Shown piece by piece: positions 44,003 through 54,493 of a stretch of 64,000 bases of DNA. The stretch's first letter is position 1. Each line of letters opens with the position of its first letter. Position numbers and translations under genes: made by a program. The notes beneath the pieces are model-generated. The model searched no databases. It was not told the origin of the DNA and saw only the letters and a program-made list of their open reading frames with translations. Location of the stretch: NCBI GenBank assembly GCA_012184525.1, contig WOFQ01000064.1, positions 1 to 64,000 of the forward strand, written 5' to 3'. This stretch comes from Xenoacremonium recifei. Lineage: Eukaryota; Ascomycota; Sordariomycetes; Hypocreales; Nectriaceae.

Positions 44003-46546
44003 TCACCGCGGAGTCTGGTGATAACACCAAATCGGCGGAGCGAGGCCCATCACCCGAAACTTGTTCCTCATGCGATCCCGCATTGCGTGCACTCTCTCCT
44101 CCACCTCCTTCTCACTCCGCGAGGGCACCAGCGTCGCCAGCATCTTGTAGTCCGGCTTCAGCACCTTGCGGATCATGTTCAGCAGCCGCTCATCCTCCCA
44201 CTTGGCCCAACCGCCGTACCGCTGACGGTACTCATCGTCCTCAACCGGGGCAGTTTTGAACTTCTGACTCGGCATATACCCGGTGGGATACAGCGGGCGT
44301 CGCAGTTCCGCCTCACGTTTTGCCTCTGCCGCCGCTGCGATGCGTTCTATCGACTGGAAGTGCAGCCGTTCCTGTTCGTCCATCCTCTTCCGGCTTTCCT
44401 CCTCCTCGCGCTCGCGGGCCAGCTTCTGCACACGGTCACGTTCCATGGCGAGGCGTTGATTCTCAGGCATCATGGCGAGCACGTCGAGCTCGCGCATCGC
44501 ATCTCTGATACTGCGGTTGAGTTTTGGCAGGTCGCGCGCGGGTTTCTTCCGGCCAACAGCTTTGGCCCAGGGGTCGGGATTAACAGTGTGATACATCTGC
44601 ATGGCAGCGTAGAGCCTGTCAGTCCACCCAAGCGCTCGGACAAGGAATTGCAGCGTAGACGATGTGAACTCGCAAGTTTCAAGCGGCTCTTCTTGATTGC
44701 GTCCGCCCGTCGTAGATCCCCCAACAATGAATGCCTCCCGAATGAGTAATCCTAGTGTAGGAATTAACCTCAACCGCAGACTCTTCACGGCCATTGCTGC
44801 CTTTTTGCGTTCCTCTCTGGGTTTCGCGATCTCTGACGTGATCGTGACGGTGACAGCTTTGACTCTAGCATTGATGTCGCTCACCAGCTGTCGCAGCTTG
44901 CCCTCGTTTGTCCGGAGATACTGGAACTGCTCCTGGAACTTCGGGGCGCGGGGGATGGCATGGAGCAGCTTTTGCAACGCCCGTAGCCGTTGCAATAGTG
45001 TGACGCATGATTTGCCCTCCACTCCCTCTTCCGCAAGGCTCTTGTCATGCAAGAGTTTCATCTGCCAATCTCTACCCTCATTTGACCAAGATGCCTCGCC
45101 AAAAGGATACAGCAAGCCCTTGACACGGTCTGACTTGATGGAGACTTTAATGATGTCGTCTTCCTCTGGTGGCGGATCCAGAAAGATGGACTCTTCCATA
45201 GCTTCCGGTGTTTGATCAGTCATCGCGTCCTCTTCTTCGCTTTCAACCTCATTCTGGGGTTGGACTGTGCGGTCATCCTGGCCTTCTTTTGGATTGTCGC
45301 CCTGGGCCCTGTCTTGGTCCTTGTTGTTGCCCTGATTGCCATCCTGGTTCTTTTCCTGGTCGTCATTCTTGTCGCTGTCCTGCTCATCGTCATCATCAGG
45401 GACATCGTAAACATGTGGCTTGTCTTGAGACCAGTTCTCCATCGCAGTCGGCTGCTCTTCTAACTCCTCTTCGACTTCCTCGATACTACCGAGAGTAGAA
45501 GAGGCTGCAGCAGTGCGTCGCCGTGCAGCAGGCTTCACTCGGCGAAGAGTTTTCTTCTTGGGTGTTAAGCCTTTTCTCATGGCTTTTTCCATCCTGGCCG
45601 CTGGGCTGTCAGAACCCAGTTCTGGTGAGCCTCGCATCGGATCGCGATACCCAGGCTCGCCAAAGGAAGCTTTTTGGCTCTGTCGTCGTTTTCTGTTCTT
45701 ATGAGAAGATGTCGGTGGGACTTTGAGAGTTTTGAGCCTTCCATCGCGTAGGATGCCATCGTAGACAGCGCCACCTTTATTCACAGCCTGACGTAGTGAC
45801 TTGACTTGTCCTCCCACCTTTGTCACCTCTTGAGCTCGCCCATCAACGCCTTCTGGGCCCTCTTCGGATTGCTCTGGGGCTTCATCGGCCGAGTCTGACA
45901 CATGATCCAGTTTGAACACAACTGTGCCGTCTTCGTCTTCCTCCTCCTCCTCATCATCCTCGTTGGCAGTCGGCTCAGGCTGCTCCCGGCGTTGCTCGTC
46001 CGCCGACAGGACCGATTTGTTGATGCCAGCGAAGAAGGCTGGATCTAAAGGGCCGGCATCTTCTTCGTCATCCTGGTCTTCGTCGGCCGGTTTCTGCGCT
46101 TGTTCGTCTTCCTGCCCTTCGTCTGCTGGCGCTTGTTCTTCTTCTTCTTCTTCTTCTTCTTCTTCTTCTTCATCCTCCGCATCTTCCGCGACAACCACTA
46201 CCTCGTCCTGGGTTTTCTGGCGTTTGGGTCGTCCGCGGGAGGCGACCGCGCCGCCACGCTGCCTTTTTCGAGTCGGTGTTTGCGAGTTTTGTGGCTTGCT
46301 TGCGGCTGCCGCCTTCGATCGAGGCTCCCGGCTGGGTGGCGTTATGGGTTTGCCGGATCGCAACCTGGTCGTCGGCCCTTCAAGGCGCGGAGACTTGGCC
46401 GAGATTCCTTCTTCATCTTCGTCGCTCGATTCCTTAGACTTTGCGGCGTTCGATCGGGTGTTCCTCGTTGTGCGCGATGAAGCTGGAGCGCTGGATGGGT
46501 TTGTTTTCCTGGGTCGGCCACGGCCGCGGGTGCTGATCCGGGCCAT
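44003..46546 (-). CDS. Acidic nuclear protein with AT-hook and SANT-like C-terminus
   Basis: The ATG at 46546 begins MARISTRGRGRPRKTN, an AT-hook (RGRGRPRK) right at the N-terminus; the longer open frame upstream lacks an ATG. The product is 847 residues without introns. Residues 20-460 are highly charged and disordered with a Glu tract (see the TTC repeat) and many Asp/Glu runs. From about 480 a helical domain begins (SWSNEGRDWQMKLLHDK). An Arg/Glu-rich helix follows (LAMERDRVQKLAREREEEESRKR), and the end has a SANT/Myb-like stretch (YGGWAKWEDERLLNMIRKV). I do not recognise an ortholog. A chromatin or Pol-associated factor is inferred from domain content. Confidence 0.82.
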   Translation of the reverse strand: MARISTRGRGRPRKTNPSSAPASSRTTRNTRSNAAKSKESSDEDEEGISAKSPRLEGPTTRLRSGKPITPPSREPRSKAAAASKPQNSQTPTRKRQRGGAVASRGRPKRQKTQDEVVVVAEDAEDEEEEEEEEEEEEQAPADEGQEDEQAQKPADEDQDDEEDAGPLDPAFFAGINKSVLSADEQRREQPEPTANEDDEEEEEDEDGTVVFKLDHVSDSADEAPEQSEEGPEGVDGRAQEVTKVGGQVKSLRQAVNKGGAVYDGILRDGRLKTLKVPPTSSHKNRKRRQSQKASFGEPGYRDPMRGSPELGSDSPAARMEKAMRKGLTPKKKTLRRVKPAARRRTAAASSTLGSIEEVEEELEEQPTAMENWSQDKPHVYDVPDDDDEQDSDKNDDQEKNQDGNQGNNKDQDRAQGDNPKEGQDDRTVQPQNEVESEEEDAMTDQTPEAMEESIFLDPPPEEDDIIKVSIKSDRVKGLLYPFGEASWSNEGRDWQMKLLHDKSLAEEGVEGKSCVTLLQRLRALQKLLHAIPRAPKFQEQFQYLRTNEGKLRQLVSDINARVKAVTVTITSEIAKPREERKKAAMAVKSLRLRLIPTLGLLIREAFIVGGSTTGGRNQEEPLETCEFTSSTLQFLVRALGWTDRLYAAMQMYHTVNPDPWAKAVGRKKPARDLPKLNRSIRDAMRELDVLAMMPENQRLAMERDRVQKLAREREEEESRKRMDEQERLHFQSIERIAAAAEAKREAELRRPLYPTGYMPSQKFKTAPVEDDEYRQRYGGWAKWEDERLLNMIRKVLKPDYKMLATLVPSRSEKEVEERVHAMRDRMRNKFRVMGLAPPIWCYHQTPR
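46136..46171. repeat. (TTC)12 trinucleotide repeat
   Basis: Twelve perfect TTC units, read as Glu codons (GAA) on the minus strand within the acidic nuclear protein. It is likely length-polymorphic among strains and changes only the length of a disordered Glu tract. Confidence 0.9.
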
Positions 46547-47524
46547 GATTGTTGGGCGCGATTGCAACTCGCGATGCGGCGGGGCGAAGCTGGTTGAGAT
46601 GTGGCGCGGCAATTGCCCAGAGGCTCAAAACCAGTCGCCTCGTATGCGGGGAGGAGGTTCGAGATGATAGAGTCACCAGCAAGAGTCGCGCATGAAGTCA
46701 GAGTCCCGCGGACGAGTGAGGTGGTTAGAGGAAGCTTCACGAAGTAAACAGAGCCGGACGGCAACGGCGCGCTGGAGAATAATACTTGTACTTAGCTAAG
46801 GTGGGTCAGCGCCACTCCAGCTCCAGCTCCAGCTCCAGCTGTCTCCAGCGGGAAACTTCCCTTGTTAGTGCCCGCTTATCTGATCTGAGAAATCCATCGC
46901 TCGACACGAGAATATACGGACCATCACGCAATGACGAAGTTTCTCTTGTTTCTGAGATACATATAGGTCTGAATATTATCTAATAGGTACTTCTAGCTTT
47001 TGTTCTAGAATAAAGTGAAAGTCATAGTACCTGCCCCTATTAAGGCAAAGTGGCATTGAATTTTCAGGCACGGATCAACGGTGTAAGCCACAAAGAGAGA
47101 GTGTGCCTGGCTAGTGTAAAGACCTCCGGTAATTTGTCAAAGCTTTGGGCGTTGAAGAAGTGACATCAGATGATAGGAAACCGTTTAGGGGCTATCCATC
47201 TTAGATCTTAAAGCTTCAACCTTCTTGAGGAGCCTTTGCAGGCGTTCAACCCGGTATAACTGCTCCCATATTGCCAGCAGCTCGATCCGCTAAAACGCCC
47301 ACACGTCAGAGTGGAGCCCCGTCCCTGAAGCTCACTTTCAGTGGACAGGCAGCTTGAACTTTCCGACTCAGCAACATAACATCCCACGCCTCTTGGACCA
47401 AACAAACTTGCGATACCCTCACCACCACAAATCTCGATCTCCTCTACGATACACAATACAGCATACAATCCTCATAGCCATTATCCCCTGATCATAGCCT
47501 TCTCCGGCAGGCCCGCCAGCAACC
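46547..47524. promoter_or_regulatory. Divergent promoter region, nuclear protein / PTPA
   Basis: 978 bp without a gene. It contains the hexanucleotide repeat (CTCCAG)4 at 46815-46840 and a pyrimidine-rich stretch before the PTPA start. Confidence 0.55.
46815..46840. repeat. (CTCCAG)4 hexanucleotide repeat
   Basis: Four perfect CTCCAG units plus CT in the non-coding region between two divergent genes, followed by a near-copy CTCCAGC at 46843-46849. Confidence 0.85.
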
Positions 47525-48923
47525 ATGGCCGCCGCCTCTACCCCTCCATCCACCACCCTGCCCCTCGTCGACCTCGCCAACCCGCCCGCCTTCACCAAGC
47601 CCTCCAAGCGCATCCACGACGGCCCCGACGTCGCCCGCTTCCTCACCAGCCTCGCCTACCGCGATATCGGCATCTTCATCCTCCAACTCAACCGCTCGCT
47701 CTGCCCGCGCCACCGCTCCGACTCCAGCCTCCCCCGCACGTTCCCGCTGACGTCCAAGCCGTCGTCCACACTCTCTATCAAAGAGATACAAGAGCTACTA
47801 CGGAAAGTCCGAGCGTTTATAGATGAGGCGCCGCCGGATCCAGGCCCAAGGAGGTTTGGGAATGCGAGCTTCAGGGTCTGGCACCGCATTCTGGAGGAGC
47901 GCGTGGACGGGTTGTTGCAAGAGGGCAGGCTAGGCGAGACTCTGAGTGTTGGCAATGGAAGTGCGCGAGAAGAGGTGGCAGACTACCTTCTGGGAGGATT
48001 CGGCAGTCCACAACGACTAGATTACGGAACAGGACACGAGCTCAGCTTCCTGGCGTTTCTGGGCTGTTTGTGGAAGCTGGGCTACTTCCAGGACGGCGTC
48101 CAAGGCGGGGACATTGAACGCGAGATTGTTCTGCAAGTCATTGAGCCGTAAGTCTGGCTCAAGAACTCTCCTGGCACATACAGCTCCTGACGATTCCTCC
48201 AGGTACCTCGAAGTCGTGCGAAAGCTCATCCTAACATACAACCTCGAACCGGCGGGCTCCCACGGAGTCTGGGGCCTGGACGACCACTCCTTCATGCCCT
48301 ACGTCTTCGGTTCCGCGCAGTTCACCCGCCCGATCAACGAAGACGAGCCCATGCCCCTCGAAGGCTCTGTACGCGGAGCGCCCCGACCCAGCGATATCAC
48401 CAAAGCCGCCGTCGTCGAGAACTATCGCCAAAGTAACATGTACTTCTCCGCCATCGGCTTCATAAACGACGTCAAGACGGGGCCGTTCTGGGAGCACAGC
48501 CCGATCCTGTTCGACATCTCGGGCATCCGCGACGGCTGGGGCAAGATCAACAAGGGCATGATCAAGATGTTCAACGCCGAGGTGCTGTCCAAGTTCCCCG
48601 TCGTTCAGCACTTCCCCTTTGGCTCGCTCTTCTCGTGGGATGTCGATCCAGAGGCTGCCACGCCAGTGACCAGCGTCCATATGGCCAACCAACCAGCCAC
48701 CATGGCGATGCCACCGCCTCCAACATCTGGGACCGCAGCGCCCTGGGCACAAGCTACCAGGATGCCTGCACCCTCTGGCCCAGGAATTCCGTATACTAGA
48801 GCTCCACCGGGACCGAGCAGTGGTTCTCTGGCACAGGGATCACGGCCTGGACCCGCGAAGGGAGGAGAGTCAACAAAAGCCCAAATGTCTCTGACGAAAG
48901 CCCCGTGGGCTCGGGATGCTTGA
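47525..48923 (+). CDS. Serine/threonine phosphatase 2A activator (PTPA, Rrd1-type)
   Basis: A peptidyl-prolyl isomerase that reactivates PP2A catalytic subunits. Exons 47525-48147 and 48203-48923 (55-nt intron) give 447 residues. Family signatures are present: FRVWHRILEE, DYGTGHELSFLAFLGCLWKLG, SHGVWGLDDHSFMPYVFGSAQ and the [47 protein letters not shown] segment, given here in parts. The first 40 residues and the last 110 are Pro/Ser/Ala-rich and absent from the compact core. The long C-terminal tail favours the PTPA1/Rrd1 branch, which is nuclear in yeast, over PTPA2. It is a housekeeping gene with a divergent neighbour. Confidence 0.95.
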
Positions 48924-49427
48924 GAGCGCCAAGATGCTACTTCTTCTAGAATACGGAGTAGGTACTGTAGAAATTAGCGGAATAGCTCATGCTAGGATGT
49001 CTCGTTGCAAATAGACGATCCCCTTGGAGGCCTCCACATTTCATATCGAGCTCAAACAGCGCTTCCCAAGCACTCTCTATCGTAGCCAAGAAGAACCCCA
49101 TTTTGCAATCATCGTCCACACCGGTATGTAGGAAACAAAGGGTAATATATCGCACGCAAATAGTTCAGATATTAGCGTCTTAGTCAAGAACGGCAGGGTA
49201 TAGCTTCAAACAATCGGGCATCCATCCATCCGCCCATCACCTCGTCTCTGCCCCAGCCCAGGGTATCCAGCCAACGCATCGTAATCAAAGCAAGACAAAA
49301 CCACACAAAATGACACCGCACCCATATCACGTCTCCTATCTCCAACTCTCCTATTACTGCGGCGCGCAATCAACATGACTTCTCAGAGAGCGTACGGCTG
49401 GAACGAAAGGGAGCTGGTGCGCGGGCC
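48924..49427. other. Convergent intergenic region
   Basis: The 3' flanks of PTPA (+) and the small Pro/Ala-rich gene (-) meet here. No other feature is seen. Confidence 0.5.
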
Positions 49428-50064
49428 CTACGCGGCGGCAACGGGGGCAGCCTCTTCCTTCTTGGCCTCCTCCTCCTTGGGCGCCTCGGTGACGGCCGGG
49501 GCGGGAGCCGGAGCCGGAGCGGTTTCGGCCGGAGCAGTGGTTGTCGGAGCGGCGGCCGGAGCAGCGGGCTCGGTGGTTGTTGCGGGAGCAGGCTCGGTCG
49601 TGGGAGCGGCCTCGACGGCGGCGGGCTCAGTGGGAGGAGCTGGCGAGTGTTAGTATACTATCAAGATCAGAGATATCGTGGACTAGAGCCTACCGGGAGT
49701 CGTCGCGGGGGCTTCGGTGGTCACGGGCGCCTCAGACTTGGTCTCCTCGGCAGGAGGAGCAGGCTCAGCTGTAGGATCACGTCAGATCATCTGTCTCTAG
49801 GCATGTCGCACGGGGAGAACATACTGGCGGGTGCCGGGGGAGCAGTCGTCTCAGTCTTGGTGGCATCCGTGGCGGCGACGGTCTCGGTAGGCTTGGACTC
49901 AGGCTCGGCGGGCTTCTTGTCCTTCTTCTCACCGCGCTTCTTGAAGGCGGCCTTGAGCTTGGCCTTCAGGTTGTCAAGAGCACCGAGGGCTGTTGTGTCC
50001 AGTGAGCTACGGCTTGGTTTGGAGGAAAGCCATGTGGAGGGTGAGACTTACGAACACCAGGCAT
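49428..50064 (-). CDS. Small Pro/Ala/Thr/Glu-rich protein, function unknown
   Basis: Four exons, 50064-50052 (13 nt), 49989-49825, 49768-49694 and 49639-49428, give 154 residues; phase is kept at each join, and no single long ORF reveals it. The N-terminus is MPGVPLGALDNLKAKLKAAF followed by a Lys-rich patch. The rest is low-complexity with repeated AP, TTEP and PAPAPA units and ends KKEEAAPVAAA. No signal peptide or membrane span is seen. The predicted protein is probably disordered. The tiny first exon and intron-dense layout are typical of well-expressed short fungal genes. I do not recognise a family. Confidence 0.75.
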
Positions 50065-50874
50065 TTTGGCGGTTTGTTTGGGAAAGAGGGAAAGGATCTA
50101 GAGATGTGTGAGCGGCGGCTCGTCCTGGCTATAGCAAGCTCGTCGAGGGCGATCTCTTGTGTTGTGTCTTGTTCGGAAGAAGTTGCCCAGCGAGAGCGGA
50201 GGGGTGAAAACCAGAGACCGTTACAGTGTGTGACTTACCGGAGGATTTGCAGCCACGAATCACGGCACCAGGACCAGATAGCAGAGTTTCAGCGACGATC
50301 GTCCAGAAGAAGTGAAAAGAAGGAAAACAGAAGCAGAGCCAACAAGGACACGAAGGGGGGGGGAGAGTCGCCGATGAGACACGACAAGATAAGCTCCAGC
50401 AGGGTTAATGCCGGGCTAACAGTTGCGAGCCCCGATCAGGATCAGCACCTCAGGGTCTTGTTCCAGTGACCTGCTCGGGCTTGTCGAGTCGACAGACCAG
50501 AAAATGAAACCGAGACGGTGGAGGGTAAGCTAGTCACTGATCATGGGGCATCCATGCGAGCGTCGTCATTTCACCGGCCGCTAGCAATTCAAGCTTGTTC
50601 GCTGCAGCGCTAGGGTTACTTCTGCGATCCACTAATCATTAATGCCTGAGGATGGAATGCAGCATGGAGATGAGATTAGATGCTGTGTCTAGCTGCACTA
50701 ACAGAGCTGTCATTCACCTACCCTGGACAGATTGACTTGACGGGAAACGCGCATTTATAGAGTGCGTACAGGTGCTGCAGGGTTGTTGTATTTGTTGATG
50801 CCTAAGTCCTGGCTTTTACTCCTGATTCTGAAATCTATAGTAGTCGTGGGGTTCTGGAGAGTCTATCTAATTAC
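50065..50874. other. Intergenic region
   Basis: Promoter of the small Pro/Ala-rich gene and 3' flank of the oxidoreductase gene, both on the minus strand. Nothing else is evident. Confidence 0.5.
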
Positions 50875-52093
50875 TCAGGCATCCCACAACCGAGCATATA
50901 TCATGTCGTATAATTTGAGATCTTGCAAAGCATCCAACGCCGTAGTCTTTGGTTCCTTACCGTTCACAAAAAACTCGTACAGTTCCTTCAACTCAGACGT
51001 ATATGTATCTTCATAAGACGACAGAACTTCTCTTGTTTGTGCTTCTCCAGCTTCATTGAGCTCGTCGACTTGCACTGTGATTGGCAGCCCCTTGACATAT
51101 GGGCTAGCATACTAGATAGAGTGAGCATGACTCTCGCACTATGTCTGGGACCAATATTTACCTTGATAGTCACCCTCTTCCGAGCACCATAGACACTCAG
51201 ATGGGCGTCAAAGATGGGCACCTCGTCGATTCCACTCTCATAAGTGACGGAAAACGACGACCCGTCCTTGTTCCGATACTGAAGCAGAGCACTGTAGAAA
51301 GGGTCGTTCGCAGTGGCCGCTATAACGCTTTCTGGAGACCCCAACGCCTCACGCATCAAGGAGAAGTCATGAGAGCCAAGACTGCCAAAGAACCGACACG
51401 CCAGTTTCTTCTCTTGCGTGACGTCTTGGCCTGGAAACGCTTCCTTGAAAAGAGACTCCAGTCGAGCGTCTCTCTCGGCTCCTGCATTCGGCGGAAAGTC
51501 GCTGCTCTTGATCGAAAAAGTACCGCTCTCGTTCACAAACTTGGCATTCGGGCCACTGAAGTCTCGCACTCGAGCATACAAGATCCGCGGAATAGAAGCA
51601 ATCTCTCGCTTGAAGGCGTCGACAAAGCTGGGAGCATAGCGGCGCATGTAGCCCACAAATACTCGAGGTTGGGGAGAAGCGGCCTTTTCAGCGGCGAGAA
51701 TCCGCTCGGCCGATGCCAGCGACAACGTCAACGGCTTTTCGACCATGACGAACTTGCCAGCTTGGAGAGCTGCTATGGCTATGGTTTCATGGCAATCGTC
51801 TGACGCGAGGACAAACACCACATCCACTGAGGGGTTATTGACGACGTCTTCGACTGTAGTTGCAACACTAGCAATACCAAACTTGGCAGCGCAATGTTCT
51901 CTGGCCTCTTTGGAAATGTCGAATATGGACGTGAGTTTGAATAGGTGAGGCATCATGAGTAGACATGGCCCGTGGCACACCTGAAAGACTTCCTACACGG
52001 GCGGTTAGGACAATCAAAACCAAAGGAGGGGAAGTTCATCTGACTTGCCCCAGCACCAACTATGCCGACTCCGACAGGTCGTGAGATTGCCAT
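50875..52093 (-). CDS. Gfo/Idh/MocA-family NAD(P) oxidoreductase
   Basis: Dehydrogenases of this family oxidise sugars, inositols or related polyols. Exons 52093-52049, 51992-51162 and 51111-50875 give 370 residues. The N-terminal Rossmann motif GVGIVGAGE is split by the first intron, whose donor is GCAAGT (a GC-AG intron); no GT donor keeps the frame. The family motif VMVEKPLTLS with the catalytic lysine is present, as is the substrate-domain stretch LGSHDFSLMREALG, where the usual Gly-x-His-x-x-Asp pattern is kept. It is divergent from an MFS sugar porter over 329 bp, suggesting use of a common substrate. The exact sugar is unknown. Confidence 0.9.
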
Positions 52094-52422
52094 CTCGACA
52101 GACTTACAAAGTCTATGATAGGTCAAAGAGAGTGAAGATACAAGGTTACCTAGTCTCACACCGTAGGCTATTCCCGTTCAAATAATAAACCAGGTGATGA
52201 AGGTAGGATCCCACTCCGATCCGACCGGTTTCGGAGGTTAACCATCAACAGTTAGCTTCCGACTGCTCCTCCGTCCCCAGATTACCCCAGACTTCCAACC
52301 CCACGTATAATCGCGTGAAGGTGCACACATATATAAGTGCAAATCCTCCCCAGCTTAAAGATGCCTACGTGGGTGAATCCTTCATAATCTTGCAATCTAT
52401 TCCCTGTTAGAATAAGTGCAAA
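52094..52422. promoter_or_regulatory. Divergent promoter, oxidoreductase / sugar porter
   Basis: 329 bp between two outward-facing start codons. A TATA-like TATATAAG lies about 90 bp before the porter start. It contains GATCCGACCGGTTTCGG near 52215, whose CCGACCGG core could be a Zn2Cys6-type site, but it is a single copy. Confidence 0.5.
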
Positions 52423-54255
52423 ATGGCTCAAAACGCTATCCAGGAACCTGTTGGCGGCGCCACGGCGATCGCTAGAGCACGGGACAATAAGGGAACGTTT
52501 CATACCTTGCTGGAGAACCCGCGTGTCTTTGGCGTTGCATTGTTTGCCTCTTTTGTGAGTCATTCGAGCCGTAAGAGCATACTTCTGGACATCAAATGTT
52601 GACAGTTACGATAGGGTGGTCTTCTCTACGGATACCAGCAAGGCGTCCTTGGACAAGCCCTCGTCATGGATAGCTTTGGGAGGCAATTCCCAGAAGTTGT
52701 ATCCAGCTCTGGGAAAGAAGGATGGCTTACTTCTATTCTTCAACTTGGGGGCTGGGCTGGTGCCCTCTCTGCTGGAGTTCTGTGTGAAGTGTTCACAAGA
52801 AAATATACCATCTTTGGGGGTGCTATGTGGGCTATCCTCGGTTCCTTCCTGACTGCTGGCGCTCGTAACTCTGGCTTTCTCTATGCGGGACGGTTTTTCA
52901 CCGGATTGGGCGTTGGGACATTGTCTGGAACAGGGTATGTGGTTGTTGCACGTATCTGTCATCTCAAGTCTAACAGTTAACAGGCCTCTGTATAATGCCG
53001 AGCTCGCGCCTCCCGAAATCAGAGGAGTTCTAGTTGCAATGCAACAACTTGCAACTACCTTAGGCATCATGATCGCCTACTGGATTGCCTACGGCTCAGC
53101 CCATATCGGTGGGACAGGCGATGGCCAGTCTAACATGGCCTGGCGCCTACCGCTTATCATCCAGGGAATTCCAGCAGTAATCCTAGCCTGTGGAGTTTGG
53201 TTTTTGCCGTTCTCACCTCGATTGCTTGTCAACAAGAACCGTGAGGCAGAGGCAATCGCTACTCTTAGTAAACTCCGGAGATTGCCGCCCAACGACCCCT
53301 TAGTGGTCATTGAGATGCTTGAGATTAAAGCCGAGAGTGTGTTTGAGAAGCGATCCTTTGAAAACAGATTCCCCGATTTGGCTAGGAAGACTCAGAACCG
53401 ACCGTTGCTTAGGGAGCTGGCCCAGTACTACAACATCTTCGGTAGCAAGGACTGCTTCAAGAGGGTCTTTCTTGGCGGAACAATCATGTTCATGCAACAA
53501 TGGAGCGGTATCGATTCTATTATCTATTACGCACCCATTATTTTCCAGTCCCTCGGCCTGAGCGGAAACACAATCTCGCTCCTTGCTACTGGAGTCGTCG
53601 GTGTTGTCAACGTCTTGGCAACCCTGCCAGCCATGTACTTCCTCGACAAGGTTGGCCGAAAGCCTCTACTCATCAGTGGATCTATTGGCATGTTTCTCTG
53701 CCAGCTCATCATTGGAATTATTGTGGCCAAGTGCGGAGACGATTGGGCAGCTCATAAGGCCGCGGGCTGGGGCGCAGTCGTGTTGGTCTGGATATACATC
53801 ATCAATTTCGCCTATAGCTGGGGTCCGGCTTCCTGGACCATGATTGCTGAGATTTTCCCTCTTTCAATCAGGGCGAAGGGTACAACGATCAGTGCGTCTT
53901 CGAACTGGATGAACAACTTCATCATCGCCTTCATTACGCCTCCGATGCTGTCTCATATCAAATGGGGCACATATACCTTCTTCGCTGTGTGGTGCCTGCT
54001 GGGCGGAGGCTTCGTTTTCTTCTTTCTTCCAGAGACTATGGGTAAAACGCTGGAAGAAATGGACTTGGTGTTTGGGTAAGTGTATCTGAGCATTGGACAA
54101 GCATCTGCTGACATGATTCTACCAGGGCTCAAACCAGCCACGACGACTTGGCTCTTTTAGCGGCGGTGCAAGACGAAGTTGGGCTCACGGCAGCTCTTGC
54201 ACGTCTCGAGAGGCGCCCAAGTGACGCCGAAAAGCCGGAAGTTGTCGAGGTCTGA
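52423..54255 (+). CDS. MFS sugar porter
   Basis: Exons 52423-52554, 52615-52934, 52984-54075 and 54126-54255 give 557 residues in consistent phase. Signatures of the sugar-porter family are GGLLYGYQQGVLGQ in TM1, the PLYNAELAPPEIRG stretch after TM4, QQWSGIDSIIYYAP in TM7, the KVGRKPLL loop and the end motif PETMGKTLEEMD. The last short exon is a cytosolic tail (ending EKPEVVEV). It is divergent from a Gfo/Idh/MocA dehydrogenase and next to a Zn2Cys6 regulator, a typical catabolic arrangement. The transported sugar or sugar acid is not readable. Confidence 0.92.
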
Positions 54256-54493
54256 GATGTTCTACGGGACAACTGCCTGAATCTTAGATTTACGTGGCAT
54301 TGGGGTCATAATTGAGTATAGAATTCTCATTAGCCTTAATACCGTTTCAGATACATACCCAGCTTCTTTCATATCTAGGAGATTGGAGCCTCAAACTCTC
54401 GGTGCTCTTTCAACGATGAGTCGCCACTCCGACTAGATGCTTCGTCGGACACGGGAAACAGCGCAGATATAGATGATGATTGAGCCTTGCGTC

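Noticed and set aside
43946..44749. 267-residue plus-strand ORF
   Set aside because: Lies antisense to the well-supported C-terminal part of the AT-hook protein.
45912..46667. 251-residue Ser-rich plus-strand ORF
   Set aside because: The Ser run is the antisense reading of the Glu/Asp tracts of the acidic nuclear protein.
46815..46840. Hexanucleotide repeat as a CRISPR or satellite array
   Set aside because: Only four 6-bp units without spacers; a simple microsatellite. No CRISPR array, rRNA gene or transposase was seen in the window.
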